From: Xestospongia muta | Taxonomy: Eukaryota > Porifera > Demospongiae > Haplosclerida > Petrosiidae | Assembly: GCA_963693285.1 (NCBI GenBank) | Contig: OY848917.1 | Span: 622,501 to 686,500 of the forward strand | Length of the DNA stretch: 64,000 bases | Direction of reading: 5' to 3' | Shown: in pieces, positions 25,561-37,089 of the stretch | Position numbering within the stretch: position 1 is the first letter of the stretch | How the letters are laid out: each line of letters begins with the position of its first letter | Notes under the pieces: generated by a model | Told to the model about the DNA's origin: nothing | The model's database searches: none | Seen by the model: only the letters and a program-made list of their open reading frames with translations | Translations under genes and position numbers: made by a program

Positions 25561-26856
25561 ACATTATTTATTTTAGTATTTTGGACTTTGATAGCATTTT
25601 ATTGTGTGTTAATGTTTTTGTGCAATGTTGCTACACATATATTATGTACATGTACATTGATTCATACCACATATTTCTAGACTCATGTGGAGAGTTTGGG
25701 TTTCAGTCTATATTATTATGACCTGGTAGACTTTATACACTTTCTGTCTGTGTATATGCATCTTTTGTTGTTGTTATTGTGTGCTAGATATTTTTTGAAC
25801 ACAACGTATCACTTGTTATATTTTGGTTTGTATGTGTAATCAAAATTAAATTTGTGATTGACCACCTTTAAAAATTAAATTACGCTGTTGTGTTTTTAAA
25901 TTTGTGAAGGACAAGAGTTTATCTGTTCCAGTATTTCAGTATATGATACAAGACACCAAAGTATGTGTGGGTAGAGCTTTGCTTAATAGTATGGTAGCAC
26001 TCATTCTTTATCTACAGACTGCTAAATTCTGTTCTAAGGCTTTTCTAAGATTTTATTCAAGTATTTCTATCCTTAACTGATCATGCATGTAACTATATAA
26101 ATTAAAGAATGGAGTTTTTAGTTGAATGTAATATAATTGCATGTATTGAACACTGCTCTATTATAAGTTGTCAATATATAGTCACAACACAATTGGCATA
26201 TATTGGAAATGAGTGATTTAAAGTGAAGAGAGTAAATACTTATATTATTGCCTGACTATATAACAGGCAACGTGCAATGTGTTAATGAAATAGCTATGTA
26301 TACTTTTAATACAACTGTACCACTCACTTTACTAAATGTAACCTAATGACTGATATAGAAGTGTAAACAGTGTCAACACAATCAGGCAAATAATTTCCCT
26401 GTATAACAAATCATACACGTGTGCCACACACTTTTAATAGTTATCAGTAATTCCTGAAGTTATGTTATATATATATCAGTAGATCTGACTGTTGTAAGTA
26501 GAATGGTCAGAAGGAAGGGTGTCATTATTGTAGTATTTGACGAAGTATTTTTTAATAACTATCACACTTATATGTATCTGTATATCTGTATATATTTTAA
26601 ATCACAAAATCAGCTACTTAAATAGTACAACATACATTCCTAAGATATAACACATTAGTCCATTCATATAGCACATTTACACAACTAAGTTAACATATTT
26701 ACAACAATGCTTTATTGTTATGCCACAATTATCACCTTTGAAGGAAATGCCATTTTAAGTATATACATACACTTTGACACTCTTTAATAAATGAAGTGAG
26801 TATAACATTTGTTGCCACTGGTGTTCTGAAATCTTCTTGTGCAAACATCAAACAAA
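25561..26856. other. 3' flank and intergenic, nothing recognised
   Basis: Contains AATTAAA-type possible polyadenylation signals soon after the PTB gene and otherwise AT-rich sequence without exon-like stretches. Confidence 0.6.
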
Positions 26857-27345
26857 ATGACTGCTTCTTTCACTGATCAACCTCAATGGATTGAAAAAAT
26901 GAAGATGCGCTTTGCAATGCTAGATCTAAACAATGATGGTCTTCATAGTAATGCTGATGTTGCTATTGCAGCCAAAAGAATTGCTGCTTATCAAAATCAA
27001 GGAGAAGAAGCTGAAAAACGTTACTTTATAATTCTTCAAGCTGTCACATTAGCTGAAGATAGAGGAGTTACTGAAGAAGAGTTTGTACAGAAATTAAAGA
27101 AGTTTGTGTCCCAGCCTCATGCCAAAGAACATGTCAAGGAATTAGCTGATACGGTTTTTGATGTTATTGATGCTAATAAAAATGGAGTAATTTCCTATGA
27201 CGAGTATGTTCAATTCCATTCTATCTTAAATGCTAGTCAAAAAATAATTGATACATTTTTCAAGGCAGCTGATACCAATAAGGATGGAATAATTGATCGT
27301 TCTGAGATTCAAGCAAGTTATGCCAAGTATTTTTTTTCTGCATAA
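26857..27345 (+). CDS. EF-hand protein, sarcoplasmic calcium-binding protein / calexcitin-like, 162 aa, single exon
   Basis: The frame is open upstream, but the first ATG is at 26857 in a good context (AAACAAAATGACT). Four EF-hand units can be placed. Hand 1 has the loop DLNNDGLHSNAD, hand 3 DANKNGVISYDE and hand 4 DTNKDGIIDRSE. Hand 2 (around AEDRGVTEEEF) has a degenerate loop and probably does not bind calcium. The spacing, size and order match the soluble sarcoplasmic calcium-binding protein / calexcitin group, cytosolic calcium buffers or sensors. There is no signal peptide and no intron, unlike its neighbours. Loop residues 1, 3, 5 and 12 are suitable in hand 3 (D, N, N, E) and hand 4 (D, N, D, E); hand 1 ends in D. 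Confidence 0.88.
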   Translation: MTASFTDQPQWIEKMKMRFAMLDLNNDGLHSNADVAIAAKRIAAYQNQGEEAEKRYFIILQAVTLAEDRGVTEEEFVQKLKKFVSQPHAKEHVKELADTVFDVIDANKNGVISYDEYVQFHSILNASQKIIDTFFKAADTNKDGIIDRSEIQASYAKYFFSA

Positions 27346-27380
27346 CAACTACAGAAAAACCAACAATATAAAATAAGTAC

Positions 27381-27383
<3 letters not shown>

Positions 27384-27420
<37 letters not shown>

Positions 27421-27434
27421 GTATGTATATACAT
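27384..27434. repeat. (AT)n(GTAT)n compound microsatellite
   Basis: AT run followed by GTAT repeats just after the EF-hand gene. Confidence 0.95.
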
Positions 27435-27460
27435 ATTACATTAATTTTTGACTAAATTTA

Positions 27461-28281
27461 GTTAAAACCAAAATAATAAATGATAAGCATTTATGTGTGA
27501 ACTAGTAGTAGAAATAAAGAAATTAAAAGGATGGTAAAACTTTTATTGTTTAAGAAGAATTAATCATATTCTGAGAAGATATTTGGTATTTTCATTGTTC
27601 CTAAAATAAAAGTTGTTACCTCTCTGATGGCAACAGAGAGTCTGGGAGGTATTGAGATAACTTAGCTTCCTCTGTGACACCTGCCATCCTGTGACCCAGA
27701 TCTCTTAAAAATTGAAGTGACTCTGTGCTAATGGTTTCTGAAGTCTCTATTGGAACTGGGACAAAGACGTTGGAACTGCTCAGCTCAGAATACTTTTCTC
27801 TTTTTAGCCTTTTAGTCATAACAGCCACTTCACCAGCTTCTCTTGTGCAAGTCGACCACACAGTCCATGATCAATGTTGTTATATTGTAGTAAGTTGAGT
27901 CCAGGAGGACAGCTATCACCAGACTCAGTCATATTAAGATAAGCCACTCTAGTCCAACCACCTTTCCCATCACAGCATGTACCATTCATGTCACAATAGA
28001 CCTAAGTATGTGATATATAGACAAAAATAGTACATTTTGTTAGTTGATTATATACAGTACTTACTAATTTTTGAGTCTTTCCATCAGCATGTATTGGATA
28101 ATAGCAGGTCTTCCTTATACCCAAATCATACCAATCCTTACAGCTTTTAGGTAGAGGACAATCTATAAGATAATAATGAAGGAATAATATGTTTAAGTGC
28201 GATACCTTGTGGACAGTTTCCATTGATGGTATTAATGAGACTAATTACTACTACACACAGGAGGAAAGGTTATCAATCATG
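27461..28281 (-). pseudogene. Copy 1 of a small secreted Cys-rich protein gene, start and end broken
   Basis: This is nearly identical over most of its length to the copy at 28822-30017. Its exon-2 equivalent (DCPLPKSCKDWYDLG...) and exon-3 equivalent (VYCDMNGTCCDGKGGWTRVAYLNM...) are intact. The leader is not: next to the ATG at 28280 one base is missing relative to copy 2, so the ATG lies out of frame with the leader and stops precede the leader frame. At the other end a junction near 27845-27850 joins the exon straight to the retroelement tail, giving a short readthrough (LAQEKLVKWLL, stop). The ~340 bp present in copy 2 between these parts is absent. Probably a non-functional partial duplicate. 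Confidence 0.7.
27616..27845 (-). mobile_element. Retroelement ORF tail, copy 1
   Basis: Encodes VPVPIETSETISTESLQFLRDLG followed after one apparent frameshift by RLSVAIREV. This resembles the conserved C-terminal tail seen after reverse transcriptase in many sponge and cnidarian retroelement ORFs (a VETLG...FLQDLGRR...RLSVAIQRGN pattern). Family identity is from memory of that pattern. Confidence 0.4.
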
Positions 28282-28536
28282 ATAATGTAATGTCAGTCGA
28301 AGATGTTTAATAGGTCTTCCTGATTGAATGAGTGGTAATAACGCAGACAACTCTTCATATGTTCCTCCTAAGATAATATCAAGCTCTTCCAAATAATCAA
28401 AAGTCTGTATGTGAACACAAGTCTTGTTACATGATATCATTGGAGAAGTGATATGTAGCAGTGTTAAGTTTGGAAATGATTTAGTTGCTTGTATAATATG
28501 TGAATTATATATGTTTGAATAAAAGTAAAAGTGGGT
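28273..28536 (-). pseudogene. LRR-like protein fragment
   Basis: The minus frame is open for ~87 codons with a stop at 28273-28275 and no ATG at its start. It reads SFPNLTLLHITSP, then FDYLEELDIILGG, then ELSALLPLIQSGRPIKHLRL. The spacing of Leu (L..L.I.., LEELDIIL, IKHLRLTL) is typical of leucine-rich-repeat parts of NLR-type immune receptors. It begins exactly where the similarity between the two flanking duplicates stops. It may be an isolated exon or a relic; no neighbouring exons of such a gene were found. Confidence 0.4.
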
Positions 28537-28976
28537 TCAAGTATTCGAGAATAAAGGAAAAGTTATGGGATGTTCCAATCCTCACCCTCATTGCCAGGTT
28601 ACCATAGCAACAATATGAAATTATTATGATTACTAGTATTAGATATGGTCATGTAGCTTTCTTCCTAATGAAGCTGAAAAATCTGTGAGTCTTAATAATA
28701 TAAAAATAACATTGATTAATATCTTTATAAGGATCGTAACCAGAAGACGTACTATAAAGAACATGGTCGGCCATTACTGATGGACTATGTTCAGCTTGAG
28801 CTTCAAGAAAAGGTCAGATATGTTAAAACCAAAATAATAAATGATAAGCATTTATGTGTGAACTAGTAGTAGAAATAAAGAAATTAAAAGGATGGTAAAA
28901 CTTTTATTGTTTAAGAAGAATTAATCATATTCTGAGAAGATATTTGGTATTTTCATTGTTCCTAAAATAAAAGTTG

Positions 28977-29228
28977 TTACCTCTCTGATGGCAACAGAGA
29001 GTCTGGGAGGTATTGAGATAACTTAGCTTCCTCTGTGACACCTGCCATCCTGTGACCCAGATCTCTTAAAAATTGAAGTGACTCTGTGCTAATGGTTTCT
29101 GAAGTCTCTATTGGAACTGGGACAAAGACGTTGGAACTGCTCAGCTCACAATACTTTTCTCTTTTTAACCTTTTAGTCTTAACAGCCACTTCACCAGCTT
29201 CTCTTGTCACCATAGTAGTATGAGACAC
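28977..29228 (-). mobile_element. Retroelement ORF tail, copy 2
   Basis: Same sequence as at 27616-27845 with a few substitutions (SEL to CEL, VMTK to VKTK). The flanking 28822-28976 also matches 27461-27615, so the piece was duplicated together with the adjacent gene rather than inserted twice. Confidence 0.4.
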
Positions 29229-29563
29229 TGCAAATGTATCAGGTTATTGATTGCACTCATGACGCATGGAAAAAGTACTATAACAGAAAATAAATGAAAA
29301 TCTATAATATTGAAGTTTGCATAATTCAGTTACAAAATTTAAGGTAACTATATTCAGTAAGAAAAGGATTCATTGATATGCTTGTCATATTGCTTAGACT
29401 GTATGCTGTCCATTAAATTGCATAGTACTTTTATATTGTTGTCAGTTGAAATGATCAATGGGAAAATGGGGCCTATTTGCAACTGTTGTATGCATGAGAA
29501 TAGCTTCACTGATATCTGATAAATATGATCATCCATATAGCATGTGTACCACAATGAAATGGA

Positions 29564-30017
29564 TCAGATGTAGACTGAAGAATTAAGTCGACCACACAGT
29601 CCATGATCAATGTTGTTATATTGTAGTAAGTTGAGTCCAGGAGGACAGCTATCACCAGACTCAGTCATATTAAGATAAGCCACTCTAGTCCAACCACCTT
29701 TCCCATCACAGCATGTACCATTCATGTCACAATAGACCTAAGTATGTGATATATAGACAAAAATAGTACATTTTGTTAGTTGATTATATACAGTACTTAC
29801 TAATTTATGAGTCTTTCCATCAGCATGTATTGGATAATAGCAGGTCTTCCTTATACCCAAATCATACCAATCCTTACAGCTTTTAGGTAGAGGACAATCT
29901 ATAAGATAATAATGAAGGAATAATATGTTTTAATGTGATACCTTGTGGACAGTTTCCATTGATGGTATTAATGAGAGTAGTTACTACTACACACAGGAGG
30001 AAAGGTTTATAAGTCAT
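29564..30017 (-). CDS. Copy 2 of small secreted Cys-rich protein, 3 exons, 115 aa, probably truncated family member
   Basis: Exons 30017-29942, 29898-29801, 29737-29564, phases agree, 116 codons with stop. Residues 1-22 are a clear signal peptide (FLLCVVVTTLINTI). The mature part carries Cys pairs in DCPLPKSCKDW, TCYYPIHADGK, VYCDMNGTCCDGKGGWTRVAY, DSCPPGLN and HGLCGR. The VYCDMNG..GGWTRV core is the start of a fibrinogen-like / FReD-type domain (compare CDM..dGGGWT), and such secreted proteins usually continue for over 100 residues after this point. Here the frame stops ten codons after LCGR, upstream of a retroelement tail. So it is either a minimal secreted protein or a truncated gene. Likely extracellular; a lectin-like role would be inference. 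Confidence 0.6.
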
Positions 30018-31939
30018 GTTGATTATAGAAACTTTGTTTTGTTCTTTCTCTTTCTTATTGAAGAGTCAGTGAGATGTTATGCTTCTTTAATACTTTTGTC
30101 ATCGTCTGTGAAGCCTCCTTTCCTGTTAGTTTAAGTTGATGTGAGATAAGCGACCTCTTATTGATAAGTACATGAATGTCTGTACCTTTGAATGAAGAGG
30201 TTACAGTTTAATTTGTCTTGAATGCTTCAAGATGTTGAGTGTATTGGAAAGGAGGGACATAATCAACTGATAAGCTATGTCTCTATAGAGTGGTTCAAGG
30301 AAAGTTTTTTTGATAGCATCAGTTCAAAATAACATATATACTTTTCAATTAAAAAGTCAAACCTCTTAGGTAGTCCTTCCTTCTTCAAAGAAATATCTGA
30401 TATTAATAATTCAAAAGCTATCATGATATTCCTACTATTCTATCTGATATTGACCATAAATTTAAATCAATCCTCAGGTCAGTAATGTATCTCATACATA
30501 TAAACAGTAGTGAAGGTCTATAGAGGAACAACATACGTTTGTAGTGTGAATTGGAACCTCTTATATCAACAGACATTCTCTGAATCAATTGAGGACACGC
30601 TCTATACCAATCCAAATATATGTTCTATCCCCATACTAACAAGTATATAGTGTATTTGTTTAGCCACTGTAATAGGACATACTCTTATGCTAATAACATA
30701 TTTAACGTTCCAAAATGTCTAGTATAGATAGAGATATTTGACTATAGTTCTGTTTCTGTTTGGTTTAGCATTGTTTTCAGTTATTGTCCTACTATGGCAA
30801 TACCCTCAGTTGACATTTTTCACTCTAGTTCTGCAATAACACCAATACACTAGTACTCTTGGGGTTTCCCCAGGGTAGGTTAATTAGTGACAATTTACTT
30901 ATACACTTCCTTTTTCGTGTACTTTAATTAGTTAGAGGTTTTAGACATTTTAGATTGTTACATTTTATTCTTTTGTTTCTATACTTTAATAATGGAATAA
31001 TGGAAGATATTGTCAGTAGGACCAGGAATGCTAATACATCAAGCCTCTTCACATTATAAGGAAGACTACCAGCTGGAGCGGCTAAGAAGCAATAACTTAC
31101 CTATAGTAGCTCTTAATCTTAGCATTCAACTGAATATTTGCTTAGTCTCACAACAATTAATAGACATTACAATAGTTCTACTTTTATATCTGCACCAGCA
31201 ACAATTAAAGTGAGACTGATACCAGAATTTGTCATGTATACTCCTATTATATCAACATCCCTTTTTGTCCAGTTGTTATATTTATACTGAATAAGATACT
31301 ATACAGTACTACAAATTGAGAAAGAAATTTATCTTTATTCACTGTGTGGGAGTTTAAATGTACACTTCCATGTTTAGCTCCTCATAAACATATCAACCTT
31401 AGACTACTGTGCTAGCATGGTATGATTGCTGTTTAATATCTTAAAATGATCTATTGCCTGGTCTAGTCTTGGTCTGCTTCAATGCACACCACCTGTACTT
31501 TACAATGTATACAGTATATAAAACAAAAATAAACAGCTGAATGAAGTTAAAATAAGATGATACATAATTCAACTCATGTAACATGTAGCTATCGTGCATG
31601 TGTCAAGTTATAGATACATTCTGTAAACATACAGTATATAATAGATATGTCAAGTGTATAACAACTGTATGGGACATATCATAATTCATATAGTTTGTAT
31701 AAATCACCCTTTGAAGTTCCCTATTATAGAGGTATACAGCATATAACAGTGTTAGTAGTAATAGCAGTGGGCGAGTTGACTCATTTGTACATGTTCATAT
31801 GTCATTTCCTTATGCAATGTATCTACAGTGAATGTAGTGTTATTGTGTTTACAAATTATAACAGTTTCTAAACTGAGGAAATTATAATTATTATTGCCTA
31901 ACAAGATAATGACTTACATAAACAAAATTAAAAAAAATA
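30018..31939. other. Intergenic, nothing recognised
   Basis: AT-rich. Short open frames at 30421-30615 (minus) and 31010-31213 (plus) lack motifs and splice support. Confidence 0.6.
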
Positions 31940-33448
31940 TCAGAGTTCTCCACAGTCTGTAATTATCACTTTACTTTTTGTCCTATAAAAGGTATAATTA
32001 ATAGTTAACCATTGATACATACAAGTATTAAATTTATATGACACATGTAATATATAAATAAATCATTATATCCTAACAGAATTATCAAACACCTGCAATT
32101 GTCTTTTATATTTAAGAATACAGTTGCATCATTAGAATGTTGTTCAAACAGTATGCTAAATTTATAACCCACTATTATATAGATACTAAGCTATTTGATG
32201 TATCAGACTTCGTTATTTCAGAAACTATATTGAACTAACTTTCCTGATGAAGATCCATAACTTTCGACATCTTTCATAACATCCATTCCTTCTAAAACAG
32301 CTCCAAATACAACATGTTTTCCATCTAACCTGTAAGAAAACATAGTTTCTTTATTTTAACAGCTGTATTTACATTTTTACCATTCAGTTTTAGCAGTACA
32401 AATAAAGAACTGTGATCCATTTGTGTTTGGTCCAGCATTAGCCATAGAAAGTGTACCAGGTCCAGTATGCTTTAATTGGAAGTTCTCGTCAGCAAACTTT
32501 TCACCATAAATGGATTTACCACCAGTACCATTGCCACGAGTAAAGTCACCTCCTTGACACATAAAGCCAGGAATAATACGATGAAAAGGACTGCCTTTAA
32601 AACCAAATCCTTTCTCTCCAGTACATAGAGCTCTGAAGTTTTCTACGGTGTACAAAGTATATTAATTACTCCAGTATTAATTGATTGTGTAAGCTGTAAC
32701 TAATGGCTAACAAAAAGAAAACAAAATTAAACAAATGCAAATGTATACAATGAGAATATTGCTATAATACATTTTCAATAGTAATAATCGCCTACCTGCT
32801 GTTTTTGGGGCCACATCAGCTCTTAGCTATATAAAAGACGGGAATTATTGTACGTAAATATAATTAGAAAAAACTGATATCATAGGGCCTAAAATATTTC
32901 CCAAAAAACTAGTAGCCATGTTTAATTAATATGTAATGAGTGCCAATGTTTCTTTGTAATAATTTCAATTGACTGATAATCAAAATAACATCAAAATTTG
33001 CCTATGTCCAGCTGGCTTTAAGTCCATTTTTGTCTTGGTATTTCATGAACATTTACTTGATATTACAAACAACATTGTCAGAGACAATTACATTTAAGCC
33101 ATGTGCTTTATGTAATTAATCATTTTGAAGAAACCTCAAAACCACAGCTCTGGGTCTTAAAAACAAGGGGTTTCTTTATGAATAGTCACACACATACAGA
33201 CAATAAATAGAGCTTTTTAGATAATAAATCTAATGTCAGTACTGTGACAAACACACACATAAATTATAATTTATAGCAAAGTGCAATATACATGGTCATC
33301 GACTTACTTCGAACACTATTCTTCCTAAAGGTTTCTCATTGCCCTCAACAGCTATATCAAAGAAGCACTGTGGATTAATAGCCGACGAGAACAGTCTTAA
33401 GGACGAGTTGCGAGCGTAGACAGACTTCAGCAGAAAATTAATAGCCAT
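31940..33448 (-). CDS. Cyclophilin (peptidyl-prolyl isomerase) with mitochondrial-type leader, 5 exons, 188 aa
   Basis: Exons 33448-33308, 32826-32796, 32642-32381, 32329-32240, 31982-31940. The last 43 nt exon was found by looking for the family's DCG-L ending: it supplies [15 protein letters not shown] after a GTTAGT donor; without it the frame would end in an atypical LVQYSF. The cyclophilin core is complete: [20 protein letters not shown] with catalytic Arg79, NGSQFFICT, and Trp145 in [11 protein letters not shown], the cyclosporin-contacting position. Residues 1-25 are rich in Arg, Ser and Leu and lack acids ([20 protein letters not shown]), as in mitochondrial targeting sequences and PPIF. 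It assists proline isomerisation in folding; matrix location is inferred. It forms a tandem pair with the next gene. Confidence 0.9.
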
Positions 33449-33900
33449 GTGTTCACGATAATCGAAACTATCGACACACCTCTTTACTTTTATTATTATA
33501 AATTTATTATCTACAAATTAATTCAATGAATACTAATTATAGGACATACATTTAGTGAGAGGAAAGTAGTTTCAGTACGCACGTGATAATGTTTATCTTA
33601 CCATGTTAGAATTTATACTGAGATCAGATATAATCTCTGCCTCTCCCTCAATAGTAGGAGGAGATGATTACAATAAGAGCATCCATGTTGAGACTAGGTC
33701 ATTTACCAGATATTGCTAAAAAATTATTTTTGTTGATTATTTTCCAAAAAATACTAACTAATAACTTCCTACGATGACAATAGTGATTATACTAAATCCA
33801 AAAAAGCTGAAATAGAAAACAACTATAAACGAAACATCAAGGCTAAATCAAAATGTTTCTCGCAAGGAGTCCGAAGTAAATTAGTGGAAGGGATGATCTT
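33449..33900. other. Gap between the tandem cyclophilins
   Basis: About 450 bp holding the upstream gene's 3' flank and the downstream gene's promoter; no TATA box or other feature evident. Confidence 0.5.
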
Positions 33901-36900
33901 CTACAACTGTCCACAGTCGGCAATAGTAATTTTCTTACTAGTCCTATAGAAAGAGAAATGTTTCATGGATTTTAACATTGTCTATTTCCCCCCTAGTATG
34001 CTGTGTGCCAGGTGGTCCGTCTATTTCCCCCCTAGCATCCTGTGTGCCCGGCGTCCTATAATCATTTTGGATCCATGTCATTTATATGAGGTATGTAGGA
34101 TTAAACATTCAACTTTTGACAGCAACAAATGAAATTAAACTTATTCCTTTAACCACTGACACATACAGCAACTAAAAAACATCATTAACACAAACTGTGA
34201 GGAGTACATCAATACTTAAATCTTCTTGCTTGCTTCTTTTTTTCTATATTTCTAGTATTCTACAGACACTGTTGTCAATTTTGCAATTTTTGTAGTCCTA
34301 GACAGTGTTTCATTGTGAAGTTGGTATCTTTTCAAGCTATTGCTTTGATTACACTAACATTATGATGGCAAACAATCTTAAGTAACAATTGTTTGAAATC
34401 GGGTAAACTTATAAACGTTGGGATTACCTGTAAAACTAACCCTCCAAGCACATGTCTCACTACTTACTATCCTGAGCTGAAAGGTTGATTTTGATATCAA
34501 TGATTTTGTCAGTCTATATTCATGACTGAAAACTTAAAGGAATAAGCATGTCAAAAGTAACCACTTGTGATTGCCGTTTAAGGGAAAAAAGGGACATATT
34601 TGGAGACTTCCTGCTTTATTTGATATTGCTTAGCCTTTACATTTGACTAGAAGAATTACTCAGTGACAAAATTAGATCAACAAATTGTGATGTTGGTAAG
34701 TTTGAGGTTACGCAGATTATAACTTACCAACAGTCAGTATTGTATACATGACAAATAACTTCTAATTGTCACTATTAGCTTTATTATCTAATGACTTAAC
34801 AAGCAGTTGTGAAAAAAGTAGCCAAACAGCTATAAAGGTTTAAAATATCTATACTTTTTGTGTTGAGTCCAACTAGCTAGTGCACATGTCATATACTTGA
34901 ACTTACTTTCCACTTTCACTTCCATATGATTCCATTTTTTTGACAACACTATCATATCCTTCAATGACAGAACCAAATACAACATGCTTTCCATCTAGCC
35001 TGTGTGTGTGAAGAGAAAGAGAAAGCAATAATTAACGTGTCCAGTACTTATATTTCAATTCTATTGTATACAAAAAGCAATTGAGTAAAGTTACCCATTG
35101 TTAATATTGACAATAGAGTAACACATGTACATTAACATAAATGTGCAACTAAGCAAATTGTAGACATATTTAATAGAATTCATTAAGACATACTCACAAC
35201 ATCATACCATTAACAGGTCAATATCAAATGTGCATTGCAAAGACAAAGGTTATCAGTCATTTTACTAACCAAGAAGTTTTAGCAGTACAAATAAAGAACT
35301 GTGATCCATTTGTGTTTGCTCCAGCATTAGCCATAGAAAGTGTACCTTCTTTAGTATGCTTTAATTGGAAGTTCTCGTCAGCAAATTTTTCACCATAAAT
35401 GGATTTACCACCAGTACCATTGCCACGAGTAAAGTCACCTCCTTGACACATAAAGCCAGGAATAATACGATGAAAAGAGCTGCCTTTAAATCCAAATCCT
35501 TTCTCTCCAGTACACAGAGCTCTAAAGTTCTCTAAAAATAGCAGACATCATTAAAAAGCACACCACAATTTGTGTTTCTACACTTCTAAATTAACACTAC
35601 AAAAATGCTTCAATGGCTCATTGACTAAGATATTTAGAGACATCACTATTTGACGAGCATATTAGAGTGAGGGCAATTGATCTGAACAGTGTGATCTTAG
35701 TTTCATGTTTAGCAATGTGATAATTGTTTTATTGAATCCTGTAACCACAAGCATGTGAGAGCATGTGATTAGTTATGTCCACAGAGATTATTGCTGGGTG
35801 TTTGGTGACACAAGAAAGAAAGATTTGTATATGGTGATTCAACTATAAAAATTTAATCTTGTAGTGTGAGAGGGAAACAATCCACGCCTTGTTATATTTG
35901 AGTGAGCTAGACAGGTTTGCCCTATAGATTGAAGTAGCTTTTTATCTATTCCACTTGCTCAAGTATTTATAGTAACATTTTATAAGAACGTTTGCTAATA
36001 GAAAACATAGCTCTCAAGTTATTCTACCATACAATTGTAACACCTGTTTAGGGCATGGCTTCATTATAAGTTAAAATAACAATGGCTTGCACTTTAAAAT
36101 AAACATCTAGTGTTATTTGATCCAAATCATTTCAATGTTGTTGTGGAGACAGATGTTCTTTATTGATTTTAAGACACATACACACTATAACTAGATCTTA
36201 GAACTGTTTAGCAATTACAAAGTTTTGTTAGAACAATTGCATTAATTTGCTGATGTCTTGGCCAAATGGAAAGCTTGCAGAAAGAATACAAAAAGCTAAG
36301 ATGAAGAAGGTATGTTGTCAAGCCTATGCAGTTTTAAAAAAATCAAATCAGCCGTACACATCATTGTAACTTCACTAAAAGGCTATGAAATGAAAATGAA
36401 GGATTATGGTGGTTTAATTCCTTTATCGTTTTAATTACTGCTTACAACAATACACAACATAAAAAAATGACAAAACAGGAGTATCAAATGAATTTGTAAT
36501 CTAAAAAGTTGTAAGACTTTTAGCATTTAAAGTTTCAGTGCCAGGCAATAAGAAACACCCATGTTTTGTTTGCAATTTTGAAGTTTTCATAATGCACTGT
36601 TTGTTTGTCACTAGTGTAAAAATATTCATTTCACTATCTAGCCACAAGCATGGTATTTAATCAAGGAAATGCTATTAAAAGATAGTAAATACGCAAGCAA
36701 AGCTTCATCCAAGCTTAAGTAGTAGTGACTACACTGTTAGACATTATCAGTTTTATATACTTTACTACAAACACTTAGAAAAAGCAACATTTTGATTGTA
36801 TCAATAATATTACGTAGAGGTCAAATTACCTCTACAATACATGGTATATATAAGATATTGCTTTATACCGACAGTAATTGATAAATATATTATACAAAAC

Positions 36901-37089
36901 TTACCAGCCGTCTTGGGAACAACGTCAGCTCGGAGCTATAAAGGAAATTTAAAGTAAATAAATGAACGTGATGTAGATCGTGGTCATGTACACACAAAAA
37001 AATCGATATGGTTTCCTAACCTCCATAACAATACGACCAAGCGATTTTCCATCGGCTGTAATGTCAAAGAAACACCTTGGTCTACTCAT
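33901..37089 (-). CDS. Cytosolic cyclophilin A-type peptidyl-prolyl isomerase, 5 exons, 165 aa
   Basis: Exons 37089-37021, 36935-36905, 35531-35270, 34999-34907, 33943-33901. The length of 165 residues equals that of human PPIA, and residues fall at the same numbers: Arg55, Phe60, Met61, Gln63, Phe113 and Trp121, which form the isomerase and cyclosporin site. The final exon gives [13 protein letters not shown] and is reached by a consensus GTAAGT donor at 34906; reading through that donor would stop at once and lose the last strand. There is no leader, so it is probably cytosolic. Intron positions 2 to 4 fall at the same codons and phases as in the neighbouring leader-bearing gene, showing tandem duplication. 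Intron 4 (33944-34906) carries a small GC-rich direct repeat. Intron 2 (35532-36904) shows nothing. Confidence 0.92.
33975..34060. repeat. ~41 bp direct repeat, two copies
   Basis: Two adjacent copies of GTCTATTTCCCCCCTAG followed by (T/C)AT(G/C)CTGTGTGCC and a G/C-rich end, in the last intron of the cytosolic cyclophilin gene; clearly more GC-rich than its surroundings. Confidence 0.75.

Noticed and set aside
26839..26856. Upstream extension of the EF-hand gene
   Set aside because: The first codon is GTG, not ATG; the first real ATG at 26857 has the better context.
31010..31213. Plus-strand 67-codon frame
   Set aside because: No motif, no neighbours in phase, composition like surrounding non-coding DNA.
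32218..32238. Read-through end of the leader-bearing cyclophilin (LVQYSF)
   Set aside because: The alternative 43 nt exon at 31982-31940 restores the family C-terminus in correct phase.
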